A stretch of DNA of 64,000 nucleotides from Limnobacter sp. (GCA_029866125.1 JARWZZ010000015.1:62001-126000), one strand, 5' to 3'; shown: positions 7,959 through 16,792, numbered from the stretch's first letter. The notes: generated by a model not told the origin, from the letters alone. Numbers and translations are program-made.

Positions 7959-9611
7959 TCAGAGATTGCCGGACAAGCCGCTATTGTAAGCCTTCATGGC
8001 CCTGAATCGAAACACAAAAGCGACAAGAGCAACCAACCAAAGGCCGAACCAGAGCTTTTCCCCTATTTTTGCAAAGGGTGTGATGCCCAATCGGCCTTGA
8101 ATTTGCGCGGGCCATGCCTGTTCCGTTCCGGGCGGAACTTTCTGAATCCATTGGCCCCGCTCATCGATTACGCCCGATAAGCCTGTGTTGGTGACGCGGA
8201 TGCTGGGTTTGCGGTGTTCGGACGAGCGCGTTCTTCCCATTTGAGCATGTTGCTCCAAGGCCCAAGACTGACCAAACCAAGCCAAGTTACTGAGGTTGAG
8301 CAGCACGGTGGCCTCTTGCTTGGCGTCTTGAAGCAAGCCAGCAAACTCGCCAGAGAATGTGTCCTCATAACAAACCGTTGACACCACAGCATTGGACTGG
8401 GTAAGGAAAGGCGCAATGTCACCCTGCCCCCGAGTGAACTCCCCCATGGGCATGTTCAACATGCGGACAAACCAATGAAAACCTGTGGGGATGAATTCCC
8501 CAAAAGGCACCAAATGCCTTTTGGCATGTCGGTTGGCGGGCACTTCCAGCGCTTTTCCCTGCTCGTTACCCGTTAAGTGGATGATGCTGTTGTAGTAATC
8601 TTGCCCATCCTGAAGCGCTGCACCCATGATGACATCGCCCTCCCGGTCAGCGCCAAAGTCCCTAAACACTTCAGGCCATTTTTTGGGTTGGTCGGTCCAC
8701 AGTAACGGGGTCACAGTTTCAGGAAATATCAGCGTGCCATTCGCGGGTAATTTGGCCAAGCCTTCGCGCCCCAAACCAAACACCTTTTCCATATTGGAAA
8801 CAATCATATCCGGGTCGAATTTAATGCTTTGATCTACATTGGTTTGAATACCAACCACACTCCATGCTTGTGTGGCTTGGGTTTTGGGCTCCATGTTTTT
8901 GAGCAAAACGCCACCGCCAATACACACCAAGGCCACAAGGCCATGCATTGATATGGACAGGGTATGAGCAGACCGATGACGCGAAATGATCATCAAGAGG
9001 ATCTGAATCAAAGATGAGCCAGTGAAAATCAACACGAACAACGCGCCATAGCTGCCTAGCCAGGGCAATAGGAATTCAAAAGGAGAATCCACCAACGAAT
9101 CCCCTAGGCTCAACCAGGCAAAACCGGTGAACAAGGTGCCGCGCAACCATTCAAAAAAGGTCCAAGCGCCAGCCCAAATCAGTGGCAGCAACACAGAGAA
9201 TGAAGATCGAGCCTTGGTCCTACTGGCTTTGAGATACACCCAAGTTGCAAAGCCCGAAAACAGGGCCAAGTAGGCAGAAAACAGGAAAACTGAGAGGACT
9301 GCAAACCAGTCCATTAGCCCACCATAAGTGTGCAGACTGATGTAAAGCCAATGGATACCGATGCAAAAAGTGGACAAACCAAAACCAAAACCGCCCAAAA
9401 ACAGCGGCCAGTTGGATGTTGGCCGGTTTGACCTGCCGCTTGACGATGATGCATTGCTGGAAATATTGAGCAACACCACGGGCAGCACAAGTACGCTAAG
9501 CAGCCCTACCCACCACATCTGAAAGGGCGAAAACGACAAAGTCCAAGGTAGACCTAAAAAAAGACCAGCAATGAAGTGCTGGCCTGGTCGATTGTTTACT
9601 GTTTTAGACAC
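7959..9611 (-). CDS. lnt: Apolipoprotein N-acyltransferase
   Basis: Inner-membrane enzyme that adds the third acyl chain to the N-terminal cysteine of lipoproteins, a prerequisite for Lol sorting. The 550 residues comprise six or more hydrophobic segments in the first ~240, then a nitrilase-like periplasmic domain. That domain shows LIFPETVTPLL (Glu), KRHLVPFGEF (Lys) and VCYEDTFSG (Cys), the catalytic Glu-Lys-Cys set, and a final transmembrane helix follows. The start is GTG at 9611, overlapping the corC stop as TAGTG, a coupled arrangement. The first ~20 residues before the first helix are ordinary. Confidence 0.96.
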   Translation of the reverse strand: MSKTVNNRPGQHFIAGLFLGLPWTLSFSPFQMWWVGLLSVLVLPVVLLNISSNASSSSGRSNRPTSNWPLFLGGFGFGLSTFCIGIHWLYISLHTYGGLMDWFAVLSVFLFSAYLALFSGFATWVYLKASRTKARSSFSVLLPLIWAGAWTFFEWLRGTLFTGFAWLSLGDSLVDSPFEFLLPWLGSYGALFVLIFTGSSLIQILLMIISRHRSAHTLSISMHGLVALVCIGGGVLLKNMEPKTQATQAWSVVGIQTNVDQSIKFDPDMIVSNMEKVFGLGREGLAKLPANGTLIFPETVTPLLWTDQPKKWPEVFRDFGADREGDVIMGAALQDGQDYYNSIIHLTGNEQGKALEVPANRHAKRHLVPFGEFIPTGFHWFVRMLNMPMGEFTRGQGDIAPFLTQSNAVVSTVCYEDTFSGEFAGLLQDAKQEATVLLNLSNLAWFGQSWALEQHAQMGRTRSSEHRKPSIRVTNTGLSGVIDERGQWIQKVPPGTEQAWPAQIQGRLGITPFAKIGEKLWFGLWLVALVAFVFRFRAMKAYNSGLSGNL

Positions 9612-10534
9612 TAGGCGGGGTTTCCAGAGGGAACATGTTCCGATGTTTTGTTTTGGATATTCAACTCTTGAGAGCTTAAATGGCGGACTTTGACCAACAA
9701 CACCTGACGTGCATGGGCCTTTAGCACCTCAAACTTCATGGGTGGAATAAGAATAACCTCCCCTCGCCTGGGAATGCGACCCAAATGCTCGGTCAGTAGT
9801 CCACCCACCGTGTGGGCTTGTTCATTGCTGTAGGTGGTACCAAACACCTCATCAAACTGGCTTAATTCGGTGATTGCTTTGACACGATAAGCGCCACTTT
9901 CTGAGCCCGCATCTGATCCATGTAAGCCGATGATGTTATCAGCATCAGTGTCAAAGTCGTATTCATCTTCAATGTCACCGACGATTTGCTCAAGCACATC
10001 CTCAATGGTGACCAAGCCAGACACGCCGCCATGCTCGTCAACCACCAACGCAATGTGATTGCGGTTGACCCGGAAGTCATGAAGCAAAAAGTTCAGCTTC
10101 TTGGTTTCTGGAATGTAGACCGCAGGCCTTAACATTTCCCGCAGTGTGCCACCCAAGCCTTGTTGCATGCGCAACAAATCTTTGGCCAACAACACGCCTA
10201 TGACGTTGTCCTTGTTGCGCTCGTAAACGGGGAAACGGGAGTGGGTGCGCTCGACAGCAAAGCTGAGGACGTCTTTTAAATCATCCTCAACATTGATCAT
10301 ATCCATTCGTACGCGAGGAATCATAATATCCCTCGCGACCAATTCGCTGACCTGCATCACGCCTTCAATCATTGAAAGCGCTTCAGCATCCAAGAGGTTT
10401 CTCTCATGAGCCTGCTGAAGAATTTCTTGCAGCTGCTCGCGATCTTCAGGCTCTCTTAACAACAACCAAGAGAGACGTTCTAGCAATCCTTTTTCACGTT
10501 TAGGTGAGGACTGCGAATGACTGGGGTCCGACAT
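9611..10534 (-). CDS. corC: CorC/HlyC-family CBS-domain protein
   Basis: Cytosolic CBS-pair protein related to E. coli CorC (YbeX), linked to Mg/Co tolerance and, in recent work on homologues, to ribosome and envelope homeostasis. In 307 residues: an N-terminal helical part (LLDAEALSMIEGVMQ), the DIMIPRVRMDMI linker near 94-105, two CBS motifs (HSRFPVYERNKDNVIGVLLA; DEHGGVSGLVTIEDVLEQIVG), and a C-terminal CorC_HlyC domain. It has no transmembrane segment. It is coupled to lnt. Upstream is only 105 bp before miaB, where many relatives carry phoH and ybeY. Confidence 0.93.
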   Translation of the reverse strand: MSDPSHSQSSPKREKGLLERLSWLLLREPEDREQLQEILQQAHERNLLDAEALSMIEGVMQVSELVARDIMIPRVRMDMINVEDDLKDVLSFAVERTHSRFPVYERNKDNVIGVLLAKDLLRMQQGLGGTLREMLRPAVYIPETKKLNFLLHDFRVNRNHIALVVDEHGGVSGLVTIEDVLEQIVGDIEDEYDFDTDADNIIGLHGSDAGSESGAYRVKAITELSQFDEVFGTTYSNEQAHTVGGLLTEHLGRIPRRGEVILIPPMKFEVLKAHARQVLLVKVRHLSSQELNIQNKTSEHVPSGNPA

Positions 10535-10639
10535 AAAGGAGGAAAACCCTCACGCAACCATAACGCCTTAAGGATACCCGAATTTAAATAGAAATCGAGT
10601 ACTTAGTCCGTCAATTCAGCGCTGTTCCAGACTGCCAAT

Positions 10640-11974
10640 TCAGTCCAATCGCACCACCTTGCCACGCAGGGAGTTGGGCATGGCCTCGGTGATTTCTACA
10701 TCCACCATGTGCCCAATCAAGCGGTCTGCCCCGGGGAAGTTCACAACCCGGTTGTTGTCCGTGCGGCCCGAAAGCTCGGTGACATCTTTACGGGCATGGC
10801 CCTCCACCAGCACGCGCTGCACCGAGCCAATCATTTCACGGCTGATGCGCAAGGCGTTGTCGGCAATGTGCTTCTGCAGGCGGGCCAAACGCTTCAGCTT
10901 GGTGATTTGGTCCACGTTGTCTTCCAAGTCGGCGGCCGGCGTACCTGGGCGCGGGCTGTAAACGAAAGAGAATGAGGTGTCGTAATCCATCTTCTCAATC
11001 AATTCCATGGTTTTTTCGAAATCTTCAGCGGTTTCGCCGGGAAAACCCACGATAAAGTCTGAAGACAAAGCCAAATCAGGACGAATTTCACGCAAACGGC
11101 GAACAATCGACTTGTATTCCAGTGAGGTGTAGCCCCGCTTCATGGCCGCCAAGATGCGATCTGAACCTGCCTGCACCGGCAAATGCAAATGACTTACCAA
11201 TTTAGGCAACTTGGCGTAAGCGTCAATCAGGCGCTGGGTGAACTCTTTGGGGTGCGAGGTGGTAAAGCGAATGCGCTCAATACCGGGCACTTCGGACACG
11301 TACTCAAGCAGCTCGGCAAAGTCAGCAATGTGGTCATCACCCATCTTGCCCCGGTACGCATTCACGTTTTGCCCCAACAGGTTGACTTCTTTCACCCCTT
11401 GGTCAGCCAAATCTGCGATTTCGGTCAGCACGTCTTCAAATGGGCGGGAAATTTCCTCCCCACGCGTGTAGGGCACCACGCAAAAACTGCAGTACTTGCT
11501 GCAACCTTCCATGATGGACACAAACGCGCTTGCACCGGTGGTTTTTGCCATGGGCAAGTTGTCAAACTTTTCAATTTCTGGGAAGGAAATGTCAACCTGA
11601 GGCTTGTTGGTGCTGCGGCGCTTGTCGATCAACTGGGGCAGACGGTGCAAGGTTTGGGGGCCAAACACCACATCCACATAAGGGGCTCGGCGCACAATGG
11701 CTGCACCCTCTTGGCTGGCCACACAACCGCCCACACCAATCACCAAGTCAGGGTTAGACAATTTAAGGTGCCTAACCCGGCCCAAATCACTGAACACTTT
11801 CTCTTGCGCTTTTTCACGCACCGAGCAGGTGTTGAACAGGATAATGTCCGCTTCTTCCGGGTTGGTGGTGCGCTCCATGCTTTCGTGTTCACCGAGGAGG
11901 TCGGCCATTTTGTCAGAATCATATTCATTCATCTGACAACCGAAAGTTTTGATGTAGAGCTTCTTGGAGGACAT
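10640..11974 (-). CDS. miaB: tRNA-2-methylthio-N6-dimethylallyladenosine synthase
   Basis: Radical-SAM methylthiotransferase that modifies i6A37 made by MiaA, which is also encoded in this window. N-terminal UPF0004 cysteines are in [25 protein letters not shown] and [10 protein letters not shown]. The radical-SAM CxxxCxxC is in [17 protein letters not shown], and a TRAM domain ends the protein. I use ATG 11974 (444 residues, [13 protein letters not shown]), the canonical start; an in-frame start at 12040 would add 22 residues without homology. Coq7 is transcribed divergently. Confidence 0.96.
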   Translation of the reverse strand: MSSKKLYIKTFGCQMNEYDSDKMADLLGEHESMERTTNPEEADIILFNTCSVREKAQEKVFSDLGRVRHLKLSNPDLVIGVGGCVASQEGAAIVRRAPYVDVVFGPQTLHRLPQLIDKRRSTNKPQVDISFPEIEKFDNLPMAKTTGASAFVSIMEGCSKYCSFCVVPYTRGEEISRPFEDVLTEIADLADQGVKEVNLLGQNVNAYRGKMGDDHIADFAELLEYVSEVPGIERIRFTTSHPKEFTQRLIDAYAKLPKLVSHLHLPVQAGSDRILAAMKRGYTSLEYKSIVRRLREIRPDLALSSDFIVGFPGETAEDFEKTMELIEKMDYDTSFSFVYSPRPGTPAADLEDNVDQITKLKRLARLQKHIADNALRISREMIGSVQRVLVEGHARKDVTELSGRTDNNRVVNFPGADRLIGHMVDVEITEAMPNSLRGKVVRLD

Positions 11975-12090
11975 GACTTTTATCTCTAAAGTGCCCCCGA
12001 TTTGCTGGCGAATCAGACTAAGACTCAACTCCAATCGCACGGGGACGTTATGAATCGTTGCGTGCAGCCGCGGATTTTACAGCCTCTGTC

Positions 12091-12140
12091 TGCTAAAATA
12101 CACCCCTAATCGCCGAATTGATCGAATTGATCGAATTGTT
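12091..12140 (+). promoter_or_regulatory. Candidate coq7 promoter and tandem-repeat leader
   Basis: TGCTAAAAT (TAAAAT at 12094-12099) looks like an extended -10 with a TG one base upstream; no good -35 is visible. The predicted leader contains three head-to-tail copies of a 9-mer (CGAATTGAT, CGAATTGAT, CGAATTGTT; 12114-12140), ending 15 bp before the coq7 ATG. The repeat could be an operator, or simply slippage-derived. Confidence 0.4.
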
Positions 12141-12155
12141 GTACCGAGGCTAAAA

Positions 12156-12854
12156 ATGAGTAACCCTTTGTTTTCTCTGCTAAAGCGCATGGCACCACCT
12201 GCCCCGCCCAGTTTAAGTGACCTGAAATTCCCCTCGGTGGATTCAGTGCTAAACGAGGTGGACAAAGCATTGAGAACCTTGGCAGCCAAACCGGTGGCCA
12301 ATCGCCCCAACCCCAGTGCCCACACGCATGAAGGCCAGTTGGCCGATGGCGAGAAGGCAGATGTGATTGGCATGATGCGCGTAAACCACGTGGGTGAAAT
12401 TTGCGCCCAGGCCTTGTATCAAGGGCAGGCATTGGCCAGTGCAGACCCCGCAAAGAAAGCCTTGTTTATGCATGCTGCAGAAGAAGAAGCAGACCATTTG
12501 GCATGGACTCAAGAGCGCCTAGACGAACTGGGCGGGCGCCCCAGCCTGTTAAACCCAATTTGGTACGCCGGTGCATTTGCTTTGGGCTACGTTGCAGGCC
12601 AGTTGGGTGACAAGGTCAGCCTGGGCTTTATGGCAGAAACCGAACGGCAGGTTGAGCAACATTTGAATTCGCACCTGCAACGGCTGCCCAGCCAGGATTT
12701 AGCCAGCCGGGCAATCGTTGAACAAATGAAAATGGACGAAATTGAACACGGCAAAACCGCGCAAGCCGAAGGGGCCACTGCACTGCCCCTGCCCGTTAAA
12801 ATGGCCATGACAGGAATGTCGAAGGTCATGACCACTTTGGCGCACCGGATTTAA
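12156..12854 (+). CDS. coq7: 2-polyprenyl-3-methyl-6-methoxy-1,4-benzoquinone monooxygenase (Coq7 family)
   Basis: Di-iron carboxylate hydroxylase of ubiquinone synthesis, replacing UbiF in many betaproteobacteria. The 232 residues have a poorly conserved N-terminus (~60 residues), then the ferritin-like core. Iron ligands are visible in [34 protein letters not shown] (ExxH) and [11 protein letters not shown] (ExxH). The length fits the bacterial form. It is monocistronic, divergent from miaB and convergent with the OsmC gene 32 bp downstream. The product supplies quinone to the bc1 complex encoded at 44-47 kb. Confidence 0.95.
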   Translation: MSNPLFSLLKRMAPPAPPSLSDLKFPSVDSVLNEVDKALRTLAAKPVANRPNPSAHTHEGQLADGEKADVIGMMRVNHVGEICAQALYQGQALASADPAKKALFMHAAEEEADHLAWTQERLDELGGRPSLLNPIWYAGAFALGYVAGQLGDKVSLGFMAETERQVEQHLNSHLQRLPSQDLASRAIVEQMKMDEIEHGKTAQAEGATALPLPVKMAMTGMSKVMTTLAHRI

Positions 12855-12886
12855 TGCCGAGAATTTGACGCGCCGCGGATTTAACT

Positions 12887-13348
12887 TTAGTCGGCGCTTT
12901 GGCCCTCGGGATTTATCAAGTCGGCCACATCGTCTACGATTTCCCAAGTAAAAACCAGTTCAGCCGTTTTGCCCAACATGGCGGAGGCTGAACAGTACTT
13001 CTCGTGGGACAACTTAATGGCCCGGTCTACCAAATTGGGCTTGAGCTTACGCCCAGTCACAATGAAGTGAAAGTTAATTTTGGTAAAAACCTTGGGCGCC
13101 TCTTCGGCACGGTCAGAGCTCATTTTGACTTGGCAATTGCGAATATCCTGACCACTTTTGCGCAAAATCAGCACCACGTCATAAGCAGTGCATGCCCCAG
13201 TACCAGCTAAAACCAACTCCATTGGGCGGGGTGCAAGGTTTTGACCCCCACCATCAACAGCACCGTCCATACACACCAAGTGACCGCTACCTGTTTGAGC
13301 CAGAAAACTCATACCGGGCAAGCCCGTCCAACTAACCATCGCTTCCAT
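12887..13348 (-). CDS. OsmC-family peroxiredoxin-like protein
   Basis: Member of the OsmC/Ohr/YhfA superfamily of thiol-dependent hydroperoxide-reducing proteins. The 153-residue protein has the two cysteine sites of the family: GTGACTAYDVV (about 51-61) and SHEKYCSASAMLG (about 114-126). The sequence looks more like the YhfA group than classical OsmC or Ohr, so peroxide specificity is not certain. A strong ribosome-binding site, AAAGGAG, lies six bases before the ATG. It is monocistronic and convergent with coq7; its own promoter must lie in the 540-bp gap upstream. Confidence 0.88.
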   Translation of the reverse strand: MEAMVSWTGLPGMSFLAQTGSGHLVCMDGAVDGGGQNLAPRPMELVLAGTGACTAYDVVLILRKSGQDIRNCQVKMSSDRAEEAPKVFTKINFHFIVTGRKLKPNLVDRAIKLSHEKYCSASAMLGKTAELVFTWEIVDDVADLINPEGQSAD

Positions 13349-13562
13349 TCAAACTCCTTTTATGAATAAGCAATCATTTTGCAGTGCCGCAACAATTATT
13401 GCGATAAAGCGACAAAAATCGACCCAATCAAGGCAATTTTGTAAACTCCAATCTTGGGGTGAGCCTTTAATCTTGATACAACCCTATGTTTAAACTGACA
13501 AATAGTGTGAATCCTTTAGATTTAATTTTAGTCACTGCTCTAATTTTTTATACGCGCTTCTC

Positions 13563-13591
13563 TTGCATTGCAACATAATGTTCACTACAAT
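13563..13591 (+). promoter_or_regulatory. Sigma-70-like promoter of the small-RNA candidate
   Basis: TTGCAT (13563-13568), a 17-bp spacer and TACAAT (13586-13591). The -10 matches consensus at five of six positions; the -35 has only the TTG. A transcript would begin near 13598. Confidence 0.55.
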
Positions 13592-13597
13592 TGACTC

Positions 13598-13709
13598 ATC
13601 AGTCATCAATTGAAGAACAAAAAGTTCTCTTGATGCAAGATTGTCTCCTCCACCCTCCTCCTTTGGTGTGGATTTAAACCCAAGCGCTAAACCCGCTTGG
13701 GTTTTTTTT
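13598..13709 (+). ncRNA. Candidate ~110-nt small RNA with anti-Shine-Dalgarno loop
   Basis: A free-standing transcription unit with no ORF. The predicted start is 7 bp after a TACAAT box. The first hairpin is AGAAC-AAAAA-GTTCT with flanking ATCAA/TTGAT pairing (about 13607-13634). Next is a C/U-rich segment, 13645-13664. There TCCAC (13649-13653) pairs with GTGGA (13668-13672), presenting TCCTCCTTT in the loop; this copies the anti-SD tail of 16S rRNA (CACCUCCUUU). A strong intrinsic terminator ends it. Several known proteobacterial small RNAs expose CCUCC motifs, and I recall a betaproteobacterial 'toxic small RNA' family with this flavour. Membership is untested. Confidence 0.65.
13676..13709 (+). 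terminator. Intrinsic terminator of the small-RNA candidate
   Basis: An 11-bp perfect stem, AAACCCAAGCG (13676-13686) with CGCTTGGGTTT (13694-13704), has a 7-nt loop and a run of eight T (13702-13709). No protein gene on the plus strand ends nearby (coq7 ends 820 bp upstream), so it needs its own transcript. Confidence 0.85.
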
Positions 13710-13780
13710 ATTTCGCATATTTTCCACTGATTTTGCTCATTTCAACTACAAAAAACCTACCAGACACCAAAATTCTTTGA

Positions 13781-13888
13781 TAGAATCGCGGGTTACCTGT
13801 GGGGAGAGCTCACGACTGCGCATTTTTTATGTGTCAAAACAAGTGGGACACAGGCAAATACTCTCTTTTTTAATATTAGGAAAAAACC
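13781..13888 (+). promoter_or_regulatory. rplM promoter (-10) and structured 5' leader
   Basis: TAGAAT (13781-13786) is a plausible -10; the -35 is weak. The ~95-nt leader contains TGTGTC (13830-13835) and GACACA (13847-13852), able to form a 6-bp hairpin before the AGGA-type ribosome-binding site. Ribosomal protein leaders of this kind are often autoregulated; here that is only inference. Confidence 0.4.
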
Positions 13889-14317
13889 ATGAAAACCTTT
13901 TCAGCGAAGCCTCATGAGGTTAAGCACGAATGGTTTGTGATCAACGCAGAGGGCAAGGTCCTCGGACGAGTAGCCAGTGAAGTTGCACGTCGCCTGCGTG
14001 GTAAGCACAAGCCCGAATTTACACCTCACGTCGATACAGGTGACTTTATTGTTGTTGTTAACGCAGGCAAACTACGCGTGACCGGCACCAAAGGCCTGAA
14101 CAAAAAGTATTTCCGTCACACGGGTTACCCCGGCGGTATTTACGAAACGAACTTTGACAAGATGCAAGAACGCTTCCCCGGCCGCGCGCTGGAGAAAGCT
14201 GTGAAAGGCATGTTGCCAAAAGGCCCGTTGGGCTATGCAATGATCAAAAAGCTGAAAGTTTATGCTGACGCTGATCATCCGCATTCCGCACAACAACCCA
14301 AGCCACTTGAGATCTGA
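13889..14317 (+). CDS. rplM: 50S ribosomal protein L13
   Basis: Large-subunit ribosomal protein that assembles early on 23S rRNA. The 142 residues are the standard bacterial length. Signature segments are [53 protein letters not shown] and [15 protein letters not shown]. It is followed after 8 bp by rpsI, the near-universal rplM-rpsI operon. It has its own promoter and leader region upstream and shares the terminator after rpsI. Confidence 0.99.
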   Translation: MKTFSAKPHEVKHEWFVINAEGKVLGRVASEVARRLRGKHKPEFTPHVDTGDFIVVVNAGKLRVTGTKGLNKKYFRHTGYPGGIYETNFDKMQERFPGRALEKAVKGMLPKGPLGYAMIKKLKVYADADHPHSAQQPKPLEI

Positions 14318-14325
14318 GGTTTAGC

Positions 14326-14718
14326 ATGATTGGTGAATACAATTACGGAACCGGTCGCCGCAAATCTTCTGTGGCCCGCGTTTTCATTAAGAAAGGTACT
14401 GGCCAGTTCGTAGTGAACGGCAAGCCTTTGACAGAATACTTCGCTCGCGAAACTGGCCAAATGGTTGCTCGTCAGCCTTTGGAAGTCACCAGCAATGTTG
14501 ACGTGTTCGACATTATGGTTAACGTGAAAGGCGGCGGCGAATCTGGCCAAGCTGGTGCAGTACGCCACGGCCTGGCACGCGCCTTGATCGACTATGATGC
14601 ATTGCTTAAGCCAACCCTGTCACGCGCAGGCTTGGTTACACGTGATGCTCGTGAAGTTGAACGTAAGAAAGTGGGTCTGCGTGGCGCGCGTCGTCGCAAG
14701 CAGTTCTCCAAGCGTTAA
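14326..14718 (+). CDS. rpsI: 30S ribosomal protein S9
   Basis: Small-subunit protein whose C-terminal tail reaches the P-site tRNA anticodon loop. The 130 residues are the standard length: [15 protein letters not shown] at the start, the core [19 protein letters not shown], and the basic tail [14 protein letters not shown] ending in the conserved SKR. It is second in the rplM-rpsI operon and is followed by an intrinsic terminator at 14795-14820. Confidence 0.99.
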   Translation: MIGEYNYGTGRRKSSVARVFIKKGTGQFVVNGKPLTEYFARETGQMVARQPLEVTSNVDVFDIMVNVKGGGESGQAGAVRHGLARALIDYDALLKPTLSRAGLVTRDAREVERKKVGLRGARRRKQFSKR

Positions 14719-14794
14719 TTTTTACAGTTACGCTAGAAGCAATGTATATCCCTGCCAACCTCCCGGCAGGGCCTCGAACAGAGGAAAAATTCGA

Positions 14795-14820
14795 AGCCGC
14801 ACACATGTGCGGCTTTTTTT
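14795..14820 (+). terminator. Intrinsic terminator of rplM-rpsI
   Basis: A near-perfect palindrome (14795-14814; AGCCGCACA...TGTGCGGCT) is followed by seven T. A second hairpin, CCCTGCC/GGCAGGG (14750-14771), lies between it and rpsI and may help. Confidence 0.85.
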
Positions 14821-14893
14821 ATGCGCTCAATTCTGCACTGAAACCCTGTGAACATGAGAAAATACCAGCCAAAGAATTCACCAAGGACGAGAA

Positions 14894-15937
14894 ATGATCA
14901 AGGTAGGTATTGTTGGCGGAACGGGATACACAGGCTCAGAGCTATTGAGACTTTTGGCACTGCACCCTCATGTTGAATTGACGGCGATTACTTCCCGTGG
15001 CGATGCGGGCACGCCTGTGTCTGACATGTTTCCTTCTTTACGCAAAAAGGTGGACATCCATTTTACCGAGCCTGAAATCAAAAACTTGAAAGCATGCGAT
15101 TTGGTGTTTTTCGCAACCCCTCATGGCGTCGCCATGGCGCAAGCCGCTGAGCTGCTGCAACACGGCATCCGGGTTGTGGACCTTGGGGCAGATTTCCGCC
15201 TGAAAGACACGGATGAATTTGCCAAGTGGTATGGCATGCCCCATTCTGAGCCTGAAATACTCAAACAAGCTGTGTATGGCTTGATTGAAGTCAATCGTGA
15301 GCAAGTGAAGAATGCCCGCTTGGTGGGCTTGGCTGGATGCTACCCCACAGCGGTTCAATTGGGTTTGAAGCCCTTGCTGAGTGCAGCAAAGCCACTGATT
15401 AATGAACAAAGCATTGTTGCTGATTGCAAGTCTGGCGTGTCAGGCGCGGGCCGCAAGGCGTCTGTACCCATGTTGTTTGCTGAAGCCAGTGAAAGCTTCA
15501 AAGCTTATGGTGTGGGTGGGCACCGACACTTGCCAGAGATTGAACAAGGCCTGCGTAATATGTCGCAACGCCCGGTGCAAATGACTTTCACACCCCATTT
15601 GGTACCGATGGTTAGGGGCATTTTGGCAACTATTTATGTGCAGTTAAACGAAGAAGGTTGCAATACAGATCTTCAAGCTTTGTATGAACAGCACTATTCC
15701 AAGGAGTTTTTTGTGGATGTGATGCCCAAAGGCTCCATGCCAGACACCAAATCAGTACGCGGTTCCAACTTTTTACGCTTGGCGGTGCATCGACCACAAG
15801 GCAGAAACACTGCTGTTATTCTTTCAGTCATAGACAACTTGGTGAAAGGTGCTGCGGGCCAAGCTGTGCAAGCCATGAATGTGATGTTTGATTTGCCTGA
15901 GCACACTGGGCTTGAACAATTGCCCATGTCACCCTAA
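14894..15937 (+). CDS. argC: N-acetyl-gamma-glutamyl-phosphate reductase
   Basis: Third step of arginine synthesis: NADPH-dependent reduction of N-acetylglutamyl phosphate to the semialdehyde. The 347 residues show the NADP loop [14 protein letters not shown] (about 8-21), the active-site cysteine in [15 protein letters not shown] (near 150), and the catalytic histidine region [13 protein letters not shown]. Length and start ([14 protein letters not shown]) fit the long ArgC type. It is followed 17 bp later by the coiled-coil membrane protein; argC next to rplM-rpsI is a usual Burkholderiales order. Confidence 0.97.
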   Translation: MIKVGIVGGTGYTGSELLRLLALHPHVELTAITSRGDAGTPVSDMFPSLRKKVDIHFTEPEIKNLKACDLVFFATPHGVAMAQAAELLQHGIRVVDLGADFRLKDTDEFAKWYGMPHSEPEILKQAVYGLIEVNREQVKNARLVGLAGCYPTAVQLGLKPLLSAAKPLINEQSIVADCKSGVSGAGRKASVPMLFAEASESFKAYGVGGHRHLPEIEQGLRNMSQRPVQMTFTPHLVPMVRGILATIYVQLNEEGCNTDLQALYEQHYSKEFFVDVMPKGSMPDTKSVRGSNFLRLAVHRPQGRNTAVILSVIDNLVKGAAGQAVQAMNVMFDLPEHTGLEQLPMSP

Positions 15938-15954
15938 AAGGGATTTGCCATCTG

Positions 15955-16650
15955 ATGAGATCGCCCAAGACCATCGCCAAAGAAGCCATGTCCAGCCGCA
16001 CTGCGCTGGGCGTGGGCTTTGGTTTGGGGCTTTGGGTGTCGATTGCGGTGGGTTTGTATGGTTATTTTGGGGCGGAAGACAATCTGATTCGTTTAAGTCT
16101 ACGGTCCCAAGATCACATTGAACTACACACCGAAGTAGAAAACCTGCGTACCGAAAACCGGGAAATCAAAGATGAACTGGACAGAAACCGGGCTTTGGCG
16201 GACTTGGACAAGGAAACCAATTCCAAACTGAAGGTACTGATTAACAATCTGGAAACTGAAAACGGCAAACTCAAACAAGATTTGGCATTTTTTGAAACCT
16301 TTGTGCCCAGCAGCGACAACAATCTGGTTAACCTCAAACGCTTGCAGGTTACCAAAGACTCACTGCCCAACCAGTTTCGTTACAAAGCATTGGTGATCCA
16401 AGGCAGCGACAAACCACCCGTGAAGCTTGACGTGCAAATTGTTGTGAAGCTTACTCAAGCTGGCAAACCTTCAGTGATGGTTCTACCCGGGCAGATGCAC
16501 GCCAATGACTCACAATTTAAACTTGAATTGCAGCGCTTTGCTCGGCTGGACGGTATGTTCGTCATTCCCGCAAACGCAAAACTACTGAGCGTGGAAATCA
16601 GGCTTCAGGGGGAAGGTGCGATCAAGGCGAGTGCCAGCATCAAACTTTAA
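15955..16650 (+). CDS. Single-pass membrane protein with coiled coil (DUF6776-like)
   Basis: Function unknown. In 231 residues there is a short basic N-terminus, one hydrophobic helix at about 17-40, then a charged coiled coil at about 55-115 (runs such as ENLRTENREIKDELDRN). A beta-rich C-terminal domain with FRYKALVIQGSDKPPVKLDVQI follows. The topology should place the coiled coil and C-terminal domain in the periplasm. Proteins of this shape sit between argC and erpA in many Burkholderiales, sometimes next to a bactofilin, which is missing here. An internal ATG 12 codons in (MSSRTALG) is an alternative start. Confidence 0.8.
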   Translation: MRSPKTIAKEAMSSRTALGVGFGLGLWVSIAVGLYGYFGAEDNLIRLSLRSQDHIELHTEVENLRTENREIKDELDRNRALADLDKETNSKLKVLINNLETENGKLKQDLAFFETFVPSSDNNLVNLKRLQVTKDSLPNQFRYKALVIQGSDKPPVKLDVQIVVKLTQAGKPSVMVLPGQMHANDSQFKLELQRFARLDGMFVIPANAKLLSVEIRLQGEGAIKASASIKL

Positions 16651-16715
16651 GACGCAAAAAAAGCCTGTCGAATGGCGAGGTACAACGATGGATTGGAGAA
16701 GAATTCCACAAGTCT

Positions 16716-16744
16716 TTGAAATGTGCCTCAAGGTAACGTAATAT
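16716..16744 (+). promoter_or_regulatory. Sigma-70-like promoter of erpA
   Basis: TTGAAA (16716-16721), a 17-bp spacer and TAATAT (16739-16744), with a predicted start near 16751 and the erpA ATG at 16793. This gives a 42-nt leader with an AGGA ribosome-binding site. Confidence 0.6.
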
Positions 16745-16792
16745 AGAGATGTTTGGCGTAGCCCAAAGAATAACCTTTACAGGCAGGACCCC

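Larger units (their letters stand above)
13349..13888. other. 540-bp gap between osmC and rplM: small-RNA candidate and rplM leader
   Basis: No protein gene is seen here. The osmC promoter side (13349-13500) is AT-rich with no convincing boxes. From 13563 to 13709 there is a complete small-transcript architecture on the plus strand: promoter, hairpin, C/U-rich loop, terminator. The rplM promoter and leader occupy about 13758-13888. Confidence 0.7.

Noticed and set aside
7700-8000. FMN riboswitch before the ribB gene
   Set aside because: Only 11 bp separate lnt from ribB and no RFN-type conserved helices are visible; the gene is probably expressed from upstream.
11183-11989. 268-codon plus-strand open frame opposite miaB
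   Set aside because: Entirely antisense to miaB, composition His/Val-rich as expected for a mirror of coding sequence, no recognisable motif.
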